Shown: piece after piece, positions 29,631-39,589 of the stretch
Position numbering within the stretch: position 1 is the stretch's first letter
How the letters are laid out: each line of letters opens with the position of its first letter
DNA from: Sphingobacterium sp.
GTDB taxonomy: Bacteria > Bacteroidota > Bacteroidia > Sphingobacteriales > Sphingobacteriaceae
Assembly: GCA_031253985.1 (NCBI GenBank)
Contig: JAIRVH010000059.1
Coordinates: 55,182-119,181, forward strand
Length of the DNA stretch: 64,000 nucleotides
Direction of reading: 5' to 3'
Program-made: the position numbers and the translations under genes
Notes under the pieces: generated by a model
What the model saw: the letters and a program-made list of their open reading frames with translations, nothing else
Told to the model about the DNA's origin: nothing
Database searches by the model: none

Positions 29631-31535
29631 ATGGCTTTTAGATTTAAAAATTTCTTTTGTCTTTCCTCTTTTTTCTGTCATCTGACACTGGTTTTTGTTT
29701 TGCTTTTTTGCGGGCTAACGAGTGTTGCCCGTGTACGGCTCCCCGCAATTATGGGGGACCAAATGGTGCTGCAACGGGATGTCGATCTCAACATCTGGGG
29801 ATGGGCAACGAAAGGTGAGAAGGTTACGCTGCGGTTTAGGGGGGCATATTACTATACCGAAGGGGGAGAGGATGGCAAGTGGCATGTGCGGATCCCCCCA
29901 CAACGTTATGGTGGCCCCTATACGATGGAGATCAATGATATGGTCATTCGGGATGTGTTAATCGGCGATGTCTGGCTCTGTTCGGGCCAGTCTAATATGG
30001 AGACGCCAATTAAGCGACTCGTCGAACGTTTTCCTGAAATCAATGAATCTAATCATCATATGATCCGCTATTTCAAGGTTCCGACGCAAAATAGTCTGAC
30101 CGATGTAAAGGAAGATATACCACCCGGTGAACGATGGCATTCGGGGATCGCCTCTGATGTCATGAACTGGACTGCACTGGCTTATTTTTATGCATTGGAG
30201 TCTTATCAGCATAATGGAATCCCTGTCGGGATGATCGTATCTAGCCTGGGTGGATCGGAGATCGCGCATTGGATCGATCAGAAATATTTGAAAAAATTTC
30301 CTGAGTTGTTGATCGATCGGCATGCGATCGATAGCCTTCGGTTGGCCCAAAGAGATCGGGGAGCGGATTTGTGGACTGAAGAACACTATAACGATTCAAA
30401 TTGGCCCATAGTGCAAGTGCCCGAGTTCTGGAGCAGACCACAGCAGACCCATAGAGGGGTCAGTTATTATAGGCGGAGTTTTGTTGTTCCGGCAGCTAAG
30501 GAAGGACGGCACGCTAAGTTATATCTGGGGACTTTGGCCGATAGCGACTCGGTGTATGTCAATGGTCATTTTGTCGGTTCTACAGCCTATCGATATCCGC
30601 CGCGGATTTACGATATACCTGCAGGTGTGCTACACGCAGGAAATAATAATTTAACCGTCCGCCTGCGAACCGATGGGCGAGACGGCGGGTTTACGCCGGA
30701 TAAACCCTATAAAATCAAGCTGGATGACCTGAGTATTGATCTTGTAGGCGAATGGCATTGCCAAATTGCGCTTGACCAGGATAAAATTGATGGGTATAAA
30801 AGCCGTCTTCGGCATATGAGCCAGGTGGGTTCGGGCTTGTATAATGGAATGATCCATCCTTTGCGCGACTACGGATTAAAAGGTGTGCTCTGGTACCAAG
30901 GGGAAGCAAATACCGCCGATCCTACACATTACCGGGACTATCTTACTTCGTTGGTCAGCAGTTGGCGTGTGCATTTTGGTCAGCCACAGCTTCCTTTTTT
31001 GCTGGTGCAGCTGCCCAACTTTATGGCCAAAGATACGGTGCCGGGGGAATCGAATTGGGCGCGAATCAGGGAAGCTCAATTTCAGGCGAGCAAAGAGATC
31101 CCTTTCACCGCATTGGCGGTAACTTATGATGTAGGGGAGTGGAATGATATACACCCGCTAAATAAAAAAGACATGGCAAAGCGATTATTTCTATGTGCGC
31201 GTAAGATGCTCTATGGCGAAGATGTCGTCGCCTCCGGACCGCAGTATCAGCGTATGCGGGTGGATGGCGATCAGGTTGTCATTTCCTTTGAGCAGACCGG
31301 AAAGGGACTGGCTATCGGTCATGGTAAAAAACTGCAGCACTTTGCAATTGCCGGTTCAGATCGCAAATTCGTATGGGCGAATGCAGTGATACGGGGAAAT
31401 GAAGTGGTGGTGAGTCATCCAAAACTCAAAGATCCCAAGGCGGTGCGCTACGCGTGGAGCAATAATCCCGAAGATGCAAATCTAATCAATAAGGAGGGGT
31501 TGTTGGCTGTGCCATTTCGTACCGATAACTGGTAG
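29631..31535 (+). CDS. SASA-family sialate O-acetylesterase-like carbohydrate esterase
   Basis: 634 residues from the ATG at 29631. The frame opens earlier (29598), but that start lies inside the GH43 gene and breaks the signal peptide that MAFRFKNFF begins. Domains: an N-terminal sandwich (RLPAIMGDQMVLQRD), the esterase core with WLCSGQSNMET (nucleophile Ser121), an inserted galactose-binding-like sandwich at about residues 250-365, then GVLWYQGEANT and the C-terminal DVGEWNDIHP with the catalytic Asp/His. In plant-polysaccharide loci this class deacetylates xylan or other hemicelluloses. It is the third distinct esterase fold group in the locus. Sialic acid is an unlikely substrate here because no sialidase or transport gene is present. 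Confidence 0.87.
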   Translation: MAFRFKNFFCLSSFFCHLTLVFVLLFCGLTSVARVRLPAIMGDQMVLQRDVDLNIWGWATKGEKVTLRFRGAYYYTEGGEDGKWHVRIPPQRYGGPYTMEINDMVIRDVLIGDVWLCSGQSNMETPIKRLVERFPEINESNHHMIRYFKVPTQNSLTDVKEDIPPGERWHSGIASDVMNWTALAYFYALESYQHNGIPVGMIVSSLGGSEIAHWIDQKYLKKFPELLIDRHAIDSLRLAQRDRGADLWTEEHYNDSNWPIVQVPEFWSRPQQTHRGVSYYRRSFVVPAAKEGRHAKLYLGTLADSDSVYVNGHFVGSTAYRYPPRIYDIPAGVLHAGNNNLTVRLRTDGRDGGFTPDKPYKIKLDDLSIDLVGEWHCQIALDQDKIDGYKSRLRHMSQVGSGLYNGMIHPLRDYGLKGVLWYQGEANTADPTHYRDYLTSLVSSWRVHFGQPQLPFLLVQLPNFMAKDTVPGESNWARIREAQFQASKEIPFTALAVTYDVGEWNDIHPLNKKDMAKRLFLCARKMLYGEDVVASGPQYQRMRVDGDQVVISFEQTGKGLAIGHGKKLQHFAIAGSDRKFVWANAVIRGNEVVVSHPKLKDPKAVRYAWSNNPEDANLINKEGLLAVPFRTDNW

Positions 31536-31621
31536 CATAAAGTAATTTGAGTCAAGGAAAGTCAATTGAACAGCATAACATATAATTCAGCAATAATTTA
31601 AGTAATTAATTTAATCAGTTT

Positions 31622-33721
31622 ATGAAGGGACTAAATATTGTCTTAAAAAAACGGACAATGGTATTTTTATTATCCGTTACGGGAATTTTATCAGCAACAA
31701 GCGTGTTAGGACAGCAGCAAAATATCCTGAAGGATTACAGTAAAGGTTATGTACACCAATCCATTGGTAATCCTTACCTACCGCTTTGGGAGCATCTTCC
31801 TGATGGTGAACCCCGTGTTTTTGAAGATCCCGACCAGCCGGGTAAATATCGTGCTTATATCATTGGTTCCCATGATTTACGTTTTAGCAGTTATTGTGGC
31901 CCTGATATCAGAATGTGGTCTGCACCGATTGAAAATTTATCGAGTTGGCGCGATGAGGGGGCTATTTTTACCTATCCGATCGATGGAAAATGGGATGTGA
32001 TGTATGCCCCAGATCTCGTAGAGGTGAAACGCAAAGATGGGAAAAAAGAATACTACCTGTTTCCACACAGCAGGGGAGATAAACGTGAGGCAATGGTTGT
32101 TAAAGGCGATCGGCCGAACGGTCCATTTAAACCCATAAACCTCACCGAAGATGGCAAGCGTACCTTGCCTGGAAGTATCCTTGGATTTGATCCTGCGGTT
32201 TACATTGAATATGTTACGGATCCGAAAGATCCTGATTTTGAAATCGGATTCCGTGCATACGGTTTCTGGGGTTTTCAACGCTCCATGGCGGCACAATTAG
32301 ATCAGAAAACGATGTATTCGCTGCGGCCCGGTACGGAAATTATCAATTATTTATTGCCGGCAAGTGCACGATATGGTGAGTTACGTGATCCCAAAGGTAC
32401 TTCATACCCCAATATTTTTGAGGGGGAGGATTTAGGAACATTCAATTTCTTTGAAGCGTCATCAATCCGTAAAGTAGGGAACAAGTATGTTTCAGTATAT
32501 AGTGGTTATTCAGGTCCGGAATATGGAGTAGGGAGCTCAAATTCAACCCTGCGATATGCTGTAGCAGATTCGCCACTAGGCCCATGGAAGAGTGGCGGTG
32601 TCCTGGTCGATTCGCGTGCGCCGGTATTAAATAAGGACGGTTCGGGCATTGAAACCAGCAATGCGGGTCATAATACCCATGGCAGTATCGAACTGATCAA
32701 TGGGCAATGGTATGTATTTTACCATAGGCCACCACGTGGATTTGGTTTTGCTCGTCAGGCTGTGGTCGAACCAATCAAAGTTTCATGGGATGAAAAAAGC
32801 GTAAAGGAAGGCGGAATGGTTTCTATCCGGGCTTTTGATCCTTTTCAGGAAAATTTGACGATTAAAGATAAGCAGGGAAAAGAATATAAAGGTGCCGAGG
32901 TGACATCGGAGGGATTTCATTTTTATGGGTTGGATCCTTATCGGTATTATTCGGCTGGATATGCCTGTTATCTTTCAGATATCAGTTTACAGCAGGATTC
33001 ATGGGATGTATGGGACAACCATATGCCTGTGACCAATATGAAAAATGGAAATATTGCAGGTTTTAAATATTTTGGATTTGGTGGTCTGAAACAGGATAAG
33101 TTTGGGTTGAAGGCGTTTAAGGGAACGGAAAAAGGGAACCTTACAGCTTTTAATCTATTTATTACTCCAAAAACACAAACTTCATTTAAAGTCAATGTAT
33201 GGCTGGATGGCCCTTGGGATAATGATACCTGGAAAGGGAAACGGATTGCTCAAATAACTGTGCCAGCAAATACTGCGGCGACAGTAAAGCAATTTACGGT
33301 AGATGTTTCTCGCTATGTCGATCAACTGGATGGCAAACATGCTTTGTTTCTGGTCGCTGAAGGTGAAGAAGGCAAGCCTCTTTTTGATTTTATAGGATTG
33401 GGATTTAGTTCGAAAGACAGAAAAATTGAACGTCCGGTACCACCTTCGGTCACGATTACCGTGAATGGCAAAAAACTAGTGTTGCCTTCGATTCCTGTGA
33501 GATCTACCGACGAGAATGGTATCGTTGGTTACAACCATTATGAAGTTGTTTTTCCAATGGAAGCCAAAGACAAGAAGATCCCTGTAGTGAAGGCTCTGGC
33601 AAATAACCCTGAAGTTGAAATTAAGGTTAAACAAGCCCACTCGTTGACCGATTTTGCACAGGTAGATTGTGTTTACAAAGGGCAAACGAAAAGCTATATT
33701 GTGAAATATGTAGCGAATTGA
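31622..33721 (+). CDS. Large GH43-family protein with C-terminal accessory domains
   Basis: 699 residues with a signal peptide (to about VLGQ). The propeller opens with EPRVFEDPD and continues with a second Asp in GFDPAVY and a Glu in FFEASSI, consistent with the GH43 catalytic triad. HNTHGSIELINGQWYVFYH is the usual last-blade segment. From about residue 410 a CBM6-like sandwich follows (sugar-binding side not identified), and the last 90 residues form a small beta-rich domain I do not recognise. This divergent GH43 type is found with exo-acting hemicellulases; the linkage is not predictable. A hairpin terminator follows, so it may close the first part of the plus-strand block. Confidence 0.8.
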   Translation: MKGLNIVLKKRTMVFLLSVTGILSATSVLGQQQNILKDYSKGYVHQSIGNPYLPLWEHLPDGEPRVFEDPDQPGKYRAYIIGSHDLRFSSYCGPDIRMWSAPIENLSSWRDEGAIFTYPIDGKWDVMYAPDLVEVKRKDGKKEYYLFPHSRGDKREAMVVKGDRPNGPFKPINLTEDGKRTLPGSILGFDPAVYIEYVTDPKDPDFEIGFRAYGFWGFQRSMAAQLDQKTMYSLRPGTEIINYLLPASARYGELRDPKGTSYPNIFEGEDLGTFNFFEASSIRKVGNKYVSVYSGYSGPEYGVGSSNSTLRYAVADSPLGPWKSGGVLVDSRAPVLNKDGSGIETSNAGHNTHGSIELINGQWYVFYHRPPRGFGFARQAVVEPIKVSWDEKSVKEGGMVSIRAFDPFQENLTIKDKQGKEYKGAEVTSEGFHFYGLDPYRYYSAGYACYLSDISLQQDSWDVWDNHMPVTNMKNGNIAGFKYFGFGGLKQDKFGLKAFKGTEKGNLTAFNLFITPKTQTSFKVNVWLDGPWDNDTWKGKRIAQITVPANTAATVKQFTVDVSRYVDQLDGKHALFLVAEGEEGKPLFDFIGLGFSSKDRKIERPVPPSVTITVNGKKLVLPSIPVRSTDENGIVGYNHYEVVFPMEAKDKKIPVVKALANNPEVEIKVKQAHSLTDFAQVDCVYKGQTKSYIVKYVAN

Positions 33722-33758
33722 TCCAATGAAGAGATCGGGGGCTTCTGTAGTGTTGGGG

Positions 33759-33785
33759 AAGGGAATCCAGTTGGGTTCCCTTTTT
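33759..33785 (+). terminator. Rho-independent terminator after the large GH43 gene
   Basis: GGGAATCC (33761-33768) pairs with GGGTTCCC (33773-33780), one G-T wobble, followed by TTTTT. It divides the plus-strand block into an esterase/GH95/GH43 part and a transporter/GH10/GH43/GH67 part. Confidence 0.7.
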
Positions 33786-33916
33786 CTATGGTAATTTCTT
33801 TTATAGGAAGTCTTTTTAAACATTTTTATTGGAATATAAAACATTTGTATCGGGTGCCGGCTAAAGTGGACTTGTAGTTTTACTGCTGTAATTCAACTAA
33901 TCGAATAACCAATTGT

Positions 33917-35329
33917 ATGGACCAAAGTATGACAGAGGTAAAGTCTTTAAAAGGCTTCTACAAACTTTCAATGAAACAGCGTGTGGGATTTGGTGCTGGC
34001 GATCTCGCACAGAACCTTATTTATCAGACTGTTTCTATGTATCTATTGATTTTCTACACCAATGTTTATGGAATTTCCGCTGCCTCTGCGGGAGTGATGT
34101 TCCTTATTGTTCGCGTTGTCGATGTCTTGTGGGATCCCATTGTAGGGGCATTTGTCGATAAGCGAAATCCGCGGATGGGGAAGTATAGATCCTATCTCAT
34201 TTTGGGCGGGATTCCCTTGACAGGCTTTGCTATTCTGTGTTTCTGGAATGGCTTTTCGGGGTCTCTGACCTATGCGTACATCACGTATGTTGGCCTATCC
34301 ATGTTGTATACGCTGATTAATGTTCCTTATGGTGCTTTAAATGCTTCCCTAACGAGAGATACAAATGAGGTGACAAAGCTAACTTCGACACGGATGTTTA
34401 TGGCTAACGTGGGTGGGCTGGCTGTCGGATACGGCGTGCCCCTTGTGGTAAAATATTTTTCAGCAGATGGCAAGATTAATTCGAAGGATTCGGCAGAAGC
34501 CTGGTTTACGACGATGCTAATTTATGCGCTAACGGGATTAGTTCTTTTATTTTTTTGTTTTTCACAAACAAAGGAACGTGTTATTATGGACGAGAAGGAT
34601 ACGGATAATGTTCGGGTGTCTGATCTCTGGCAGGAGTTTAAGCATAACCGGCCCCTGCGTATTCTGGCATTTTTCTTCATTACCGCATTTGCGATGATGG
34701 CTATCGGCAATTCGGCCGGATCCTACTACATGATCTACAATGTAAATGCGCCGGATATGTTGCCTTATTTTATGGCACTGGGATCATTGCCTGCGTTTAT
34801 TTTTATGCCACTGGTTCCGGCTATCAAACGTGCAATAGGCAAAAAGCAAATGTTCTATGTTTTTTTGGGTATTGCAATCCTTGGCATGCTGATGTTATAC
34901 GTTATTTCATCCAACGATAACCTGAAGGGAAATATCGGACTGGTGTTGGGTGCTCAGTTTATTAAATCAACCGGTGTGATCGTTGCCACTGGTTATATGT
35001 GGGCCCTGGTGCCTGAGGTCATATCCTACGGTGAATATAAAACCGGTAAACGCATCTCTGGTATCGTCAATGCGCTGACCGGTATTTTTTACAAAGCAGG
35101 GATGGCACTAGGCGGAGTTGTTCCGGGCTTGGTACTGGCTTATGTAGAATTTGATAAAGATAATGCAACAACGCAATCTCCTATGGCTGAAAAGGGAATT
35201 TTATGGTTGGTGGCCGTTATTCCTGCCATACTTTTGGTGCTGGCCATGTATGTTATTTCCAAATACGAACTGGATGATGTGACCATCGATAAAATCAATC
35301 GGGATATTGAATCCAGATCCATTTATTAA
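33917..35329 (+). CDS. GPH-family (glycoside-pentoside-hexuronide) sugar:cation symporter
   Basis: 470 residues with about twelve hydrophobic segments and no cleavable signal. FGAGDLAQNLIYQ at the N-terminus and DPIVGAFVDKRNPRMGKYR after the second helix are GPH/MelB-XynT markers; EVISYGEYKTGKRISG is the conserved loop in the C-terminal half. GPH carriers move xylosides, pentoses or glucuronides with H+ or Na+ across the inner membrane. It lies 13 bp before a GH10 xylanase gene and in one cluster with GH43 and GH67, so import of xylo-oligosaccharides or aldouronic acids released in the periplasm is the likely task. Confidence 0.92.
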   Translation: MDQSMTEVKSLKGFYKLSMKQRVGFGAGDLAQNLIYQTVSMYLLIFYTNVYGISAASAGVMFLIVRVVDVLWDPIVGAFVDKRNPRMGKYRSYLILGGIPLTGFAILCFWNGFSGSLTYAYITYVGLSMLYTLINVPYGALNASLTRDTNEVTKLTSTRMFMANVGGLAVGYGVPLVVKYFSADGKINSKDSAEAWFTTMLIYALTGLVLLFFCFSQTKERVIMDEKDTDNVRVSDLWQEFKHNRPLRILAFFFITAFAMMAIGNSAGSYYMIYNVNAPDMLPYFMALGSLPAFIFMPLVPAIKRAIGKKQMFYVFLGIAILGMLMLYVISSNDNLKGNIGLVLGAQFIKSTGVIVATGYMWALVPEVISYGEYKTGKRISGIVNALTGIFYKAGMALGGVVPGLVLAYVEFDKDNATTQSPMAEKGILWLVAVIPAILLVLAMYVISKYELDDVTIDKINRDIESRSIY

Positions 35330-35342
35330 TCAAAAATAGACC

Positions 35343-36494
35343 ATGAAAATATTAAAAACTATGACGACGGCCGTAACGGCTTTATTGATTGCTACTTCTG
35401 CTTCAGCAGCTATTCAAAGCGCTAAACAAGCAACAGATTCGGTGATCTTGAAAAATGCTTTTGAAAATAAATTTTTTATAGGAACGGCCCTAAATCTTGA
35501 TCAGATCTGGGAGCGGGATTCGAAGGCTGTTGCTGTGGTGAAAACACAGTTTAACTCCATCGTTGCCGAAAATTGTATGAAAAGTATGTTTTTGCAGCCG
35601 CAGGAGGGCGTATTCAATTTTAAGGATGCAGATCGTTTTGTTGCGTTTGGTGAAAAAAATAAGATGCAGATTATCGGGCATACACTGATTTGGCATTCGC
35701 AGACACCAGCTTGGTTTTTTGTTGATAAAAATGGTAAAGATGTATCTCGTGAGGTCCTTATCGCACGGATGAAGAAGCATATACAGACCGTTGTATCCCG
35801 TTATAAAGGCCGGGTGTCCGGGTGGGATGTGGTGAATGAGGCGATATTGGATAATGGTGAATGGCGTAAAAGCAAATTCTATCAGATTATTGGACCTCAA
35901 TTTATTGAATTGGCTTTCAAATTTGCCCATGAGGCAGACCCTAAAGCTGAATTATATTATAATGATTATTCAACAGCCATTCCTGCAAAAAGGAATGGAA
36001 TTATAGCTATGGTCCGGCAGGTAAAGGCTGCGGGTGGTCATGTCAGTGGCCTTGGTATGCAGGAGCATAATGGACTGGACAATCCATCAATCAGCGAAGT
36101 TGAAAAAACCATCCTTGGATTTGCAGGTCTTGGTGTGAAGGTCATGGTTACTGAAATGGATATTTCGGTTCTCCCGCATATACGTCCTGATATGGGGGCA
36201 GAAATTGGGGAACGCCACGCGTACAGTAAAGAAATGAATCCTTATGAAGAAGGTCTGCCTGCCGAGAAAATGGAAGAGCTTGGGAAGAGGTATGTTGACT
36301 TTTTTAGCTTGTATCTCAAACATCATGATAAAATATCCCGTGTGACTTTGTGGGGTGTCGGCGATGGGGATTCATGGAAGAATGGCTGGCCTATTCCCGG
36401 ACGTACAGATTATCCCTTACTATTCGACCGGAATTATCAACCTAAACCATTTGTGAAGGATATTATTGCATTGACTCAAAAAAAAAAGAAATAA
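35343..36494 (+). CDS. GH10 endo-beta-1,4-xylanase, single domain, exported
   Basis: 383 residues with an N-terminal signal peptide (ATSASAA) but no lipobox, so probably periplasmic. The GH10 barrel is uninterrupted: HTLIWHSQTP at residue 113, the acid/base Glu166 in DVVNEAI, YYNDYS, and the nucleophile Glu271 in VTEMDIS. A region near residues 280-305 carries an extra loop before the last strands. Unlike the surface GH10 of the other operon it lacks a binding module, which fits a role on imported oligosaccharides. The close gene order transporter-GH10-GH43-GH67 (gaps of 13, 5 and 12 bp) points to one transcript. Confidence 0.94.
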   Translation: MKILKTMTTAVTALLIATSASAAIQSAKQATDSVILKNAFENKFFIGTALNLDQIWERDSKAVAVVKTQFNSIVAENCMKSMFLQPQEGVFNFKDADRFVAFGEKNKMQIIGHTLIWHSQTPAWFFVDKNGKDVSREVLIARMKKHIQTVVSRYKGRVSGWDVVNEAILDNGEWRKSKFYQIIGPQFIELAFKFAHEADPKAELYYNDYSTAIPAKRNGIIAMVRQVKAAGGHVSGLGMQEHNGLDNPSISEVEKTILGFAGLGVKVMVTEMDISVLPHIRPDMGAEIGERHAYSKEMNPYEEGLPAEKMEELGKRYVDFFSLYLKHHDKISRVTLWGVGDGDSWKNGWPIPGRTDYPLLFDRNYQPKPFVKDIIALTQKKKK

Positions 36495-36499
36495 GAAAT

Positions 36500-37471
36500 A
36501 TGAACAAGAGCAGATACTTATTTGCGGGGGATTATATGGCTGATCCATCAGCGCATGTTTTTGAAAACAAGATTTATATCTATCCTTCTCATGACCGGGA
36601 GAGCGGAATGCCCGAAAATGACAATGGTGATCATTTTGATATGCAGGATTACCATGTATTTTCACTTGAAGATAGCCATGCCGAGGTGGTTGATCATGGG
36701 AAAGTATTGGATCTTAAGGACATTCCCTGGGCTGGTCGTCAGCTTTGGGACTCTGATGTGACGGAGAAAGACGGGAAATACTATATGTATTTCTCGATGA
36801 AAGACAAAAACGATATTTTTAGACTTGGTGTCGCTATCGCAGATCATCCGTATGGACCATTTGTGCCCCAGGACAATCCAATTAAGGGAAGTTATAGCAT
36901 AGACCCCTGTGCTTTTAAAGATGAAGATGGTACATACTACTTGTATTTTGGCGGTATCTGGGGCGGGCAGCTGCAGTTTTATCGAAATAATAAGATTGTT
37001 TCTCCCAATGAATTGCCTCAACCTGATGAACCCGCATTGTCTCCAAAGGTTGTCAGGATGTCTGCCGACATGCTGGAATTTGCGGAACAGCCACGTGATC
37101 TCGTTATTTTAGATAAAGATGGAAAACCTTTGAAGCATGGTGATACGGAAAAGCGTTTTTTTGAAGCTTCCTGGATGCATAAATATCAGGATAAATACTA
37201 TTTTTCATATTCTACAGGAGACAGCCATCTGATCTGTTACGCAACGGGAGACAATCCCTACGGGCCGTTTACCTACCAAGGCGTTATTTTGTCACCAGTT
37301 GTTGGCTGGACAACTCATCACAGTATTTTGAAATTTAAAGACAAGTGGTACCTTTTTTATCATGACTCGGTCCCATCTGGCGGAAAGACCTGGCTAAGAA
37401 GTATGAAAGTGATTGAGCTGGAGTATGATGAAAATGGCTGTATTAAGCCCATCGACGGATTGACATCTTAA
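36500..37471 (+). CDS. GH43 exo-beta-xylosidase, apparently cytoplasmic
   Basis: 323 residues, catalytic domain only, with no signal peptide: the protein begins directly with MNKSRYLFAGDYMADP. The GH43 triad is present as Asp15 (MADPS), an Asp in SIDPCAF and a Glu in FFEASWM. This compact form resembles GH43 subfamily 1 xylosidases of Prevotella and Bacteroides that hydrolyse short xylo-oligosaccharides. It starts 5 bp after the GH10 stop. Its neighbours GH10 and GH67 are exported, so it is the one enzyme of the group predicted to act in the cytosol, on products of the upstream symporter. Confidence 0.9.
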   Translation: MNKSRYLFAGDYMADPSAHVFENKIYIYPSHDRESGMPENDNGDHFDMQDYHVFSLEDSHAEVVDHGKVLDLKDIPWAGRQLWDSDVTEKDGKYYMYFSMKDKNDIFRLGVAIADHPYGPFVPQDNPIKGSYSIDPCAFKDEDGTYYLYFGGIWGGQLQFYRNNKIVSPNELPQPDEPALSPKVVRMSADMLEFAEQPRDLVILDKDGKPLKHGDTEKRFFEASWMHKYQDKYYFSYSTGDSHLICYATGDNPYGPFTYQGVILSPVVGWTTHHSILKFKDKWYLFYHDSVPSGGKTWLRSMKVIELEYDENGCIKPIDGLTS

Positions 37472-37483
37472 TTTTTAGTACGA

Positions 37484-39535
37484 ATGAGGTTTATCGTGCG
37501 TTTTTATTGCTTGTTGTTGGCATTTTTAGCTGTTGTTCCTTTTGTCGTACGGGCAGAGGACGGTAGCCAATTGTGGCTGCGATTTTCAAAACAGGGAAAA
37601 CCTACCGGTACCGTCCGGATTGCAGGCGGAGAATCAGCGGATGCAACCCTCATGTTAGCAAAGCAGGAGCTGCAGCTTTACTGGAAGGGTATGGATGTTA
37701 TTTTAAAGCTTGATCATCGGAGAAAGGAATTAAAAGATGGTTATCAAATAAGGCCGCATGGAAATCAGGTTCATGTGGTCGCTGGCCGATCGGTAGGGCT
37801 ATTATATGCTGCCTATCATTTACTGCGTCTTCAGGAGACGGAAGGTCAAATACCGAATGCGGGATTCACAGAAATACCCTCTTATGATATCCGGATTTTG
37901 AATCATTGGGATAATTTGGACGGAACTATAGAACGGGGCTATGCAGGGCATTCACTCTGGAAATGGGAGGAATTGCCGTATAAACTTTCATCCAGATATG
38001 AGCACTATGCACGGGCTAATGCATCGGTTGGCATTAATGCCACCGTATTGAATAATGTTAATGCTTCTTCAGAACTATTAAAGACGGATTATCTGCTGAA
38101 AGTTAAAGCACTGGCGGATGTCTTTCGTAAATATGGTATCAAAGTTTATTTGTCGGTCAATTTCTCGGCACCAAAAAATTTAGGAGGGTTATCTAATTCG
38201 GATCCGCTAAATCAGGATGTTCAGCAGTGGTGGAAATCCAAAGCAAAGGAGATTTATGGGCTGATTCCAGATTTCGGCGGATTTTTGGTCAAAGCAAACT
38301 CGGAAGGGCAGCCAGGTCCGCAAGATTATGGTCGCACGCATGCGGATGGTGCCAACATGCTTGCCGATGCGCTACGTCCCTATGGGGGGACTGTATTTTG
38401 GCGGGCTTTTGTCTATCATCCGACTAAAGATGACCGCGCGAAACAGGCTTATCAAGAGTTTGTGCCCCTAGATGGGCAGTTTCGGGAAAACGTGATCCTT
38501 CAGGTAAAAAATGGCCCAATAGATTTTCAGCCCCGGGAACCTTTTAACCCTTTACTGGGCGCGATGCCAAATACGGCAAAAATGCTTGAGTTTCAATTGA
38601 CACAGGAATATCTGGGTTTTTCTAATCATCTGGTCTATCTGGCTCCTTTGTTTAAGGAGGTGTTGGACAGTGAAACGTATGCCAATGGCAATGGCGAAAC
38701 GGTGGCAAAATTGACTGGCAGCAGGAGGCATCCGGGACGGAAAACTGCCATTGCCGCTGTTGCCAATATTGGCGAGGATACCAATTGGACGGGACATCAT
38801 TTTGCCCAGGCCAACTGGTATGCGTTTGGCCGCCTGGCCTGGAACAGTACATTGTCATCTGCCCAGATCGCGGATGAGTGGATACGAATGACCTTTACAG
38901 GTGCTCAGGCCTTTGTAGAGCCTGTCAAGAAGATGATGTTGGAATCACGGGAAGCAGCAGTAGATTATATGATGCCTTTGGGCTTACATCATTTATTTGC
39001 TTTTGACCACCATTATGGTCCCGAACCTTGGGGAGACATTCCGGGAGGACGTCCTGACTGGATGCCATGGTATTATCATCATGCCGATAGCCTGGGATTG
39101 GGATTTGATCGCACTGTAAACGGAAGTAATGCGGTAGAACAATATCATCCGCCTTTGGACAAAATTTATGGAACCCTATCAACTTGTCCAGAGCATCTTT
39201 TATTGTGGTTTCATCATGTTCCTTGGACCTATCGGATGAATAACGGCCGTATACTCTGGGACGAATTATGTTTCCGTTATGATCATGGTCTTCAAAAAGT
39301 AAGAGAGTTCCAAAGAGTCTGGGATCGTATGGAAAGCTATATGGATCAATACCGTTTTTCGGAAATCCAGGCTAAACTTAAAATTCAAGCCAGAGATGCT
39401 ATTTGGTGGAGAGATGCTTGCGTACAATACTTTCAGCTTTTTTCACGCCAGCCGATTCCTTACGAACTGGAAAGACCAATCTATGAATTGGAAGACCTAA
39501 AGAAAATAAAGTTATCCATGGGGCATCACAACTAG
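37484..39535 (+). CDS. GH67 alpha-glucuronidase
   Basis: 683 residues with a signal peptide ending near VRAED. The full GH67 layout is present: an N-terminal mixed domain, a (beta/alpha)8 barrel and a C-terminal helical domain rich in Trp and His. Glu274 in ANSEGQPGP, Asp347 in GPIDFQP and Glu375 in LTQEYLG have exactly the spacing of the catalytic Glu292, Asp365 and Glu393 known for the Cellvibrio japonicus enzyme. GH67 removes 4-O-methyl-glucuronic acid from the non-reducing end of aldouronic acids, so it acts after the endoxylanases. It is the last gene of the block. GH115, which would attack internal glucuronic acid, is not in the window. Confidence 0.95.
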   Translation: MRFIVRFYCLLLAFLAVVPFVVRAEDGSQLWLRFSKQGKPTGTVRIAGGESADATLMLAKQELQLYWKGMDVILKLDHRRKELKDGYQIRPHGNQVHVVAGRSVGLLYAAYHLLRLQETEGQIPNAGFTEIPSYDIRILNHWDNLDGTIERGYAGHSLWKWEELPYKLSSRYEHYARANASVGINATVLNNVNASSELLKTDYLLKVKALADVFRKYGIKVYLSVNFSAPKNLGGLSNSDPLNQDVQQWWKSKAKEIYGLIPDFGGFLVKANSEGQPGPQDYGRTHADGANMLADALRPYGGTVFWRAFVYHPTKDDRAKQAYQEFVPLDGQFRENVILQVKNGPIDFQPREPFNPLLGAMPNTAKMLEFQLTQEYLGFSNHLVYLAPLFKEVLDSETYANGNGETVAKLTGSRRHPGRKTAIAAVANIGEDTNWTGHHFAQANWYAFGRLAWNSTLSSAQIADEWIRMTFTGAQAFVEPVKKMMLESREAAVDYMMPLGLHHLFAFDHHYGPEPWGDIPGGRPDWMPWYYHHADSLGLGFDRTVNGSNAVEQYHPPLDKIYGTLSTCPEHLLLWFHHVPWTYRMNNGRILWDELCFRYDHGLQKVREFQRVWDRMESYMDQYRFSEIQAKLKIQARDAIWWRDACVQYFQLFSRQPIPYELERPIYELEDLKKIKLSMGHHN

Positions 39536-39548
39536 AAGATAAAGAAGC

Positions 39549-39589
39549 TCCCAGGTAAAGTAGATTCCTAAAAGGACTATTATCTGGGA
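39549..39589. terminator. Possible convergent terminator between GH67 and AraC genes
   Basis: TCCCAGGTAA (39549-39558) can pair with TTATCTGGGA (39580-39589) with one wobble. It overlaps the AraC stop codon and lacks a clean T-run, so it is a weak candidate. Confidence 0.35.

Noticed and set aside
29631..31535. True sialate O-acetylesterase role
   Set aside because: The fold name fits, but there is no sialidase, sialic acid transporter or catabolic gene nearby; hemicellulose deacetylation fits the locus better.
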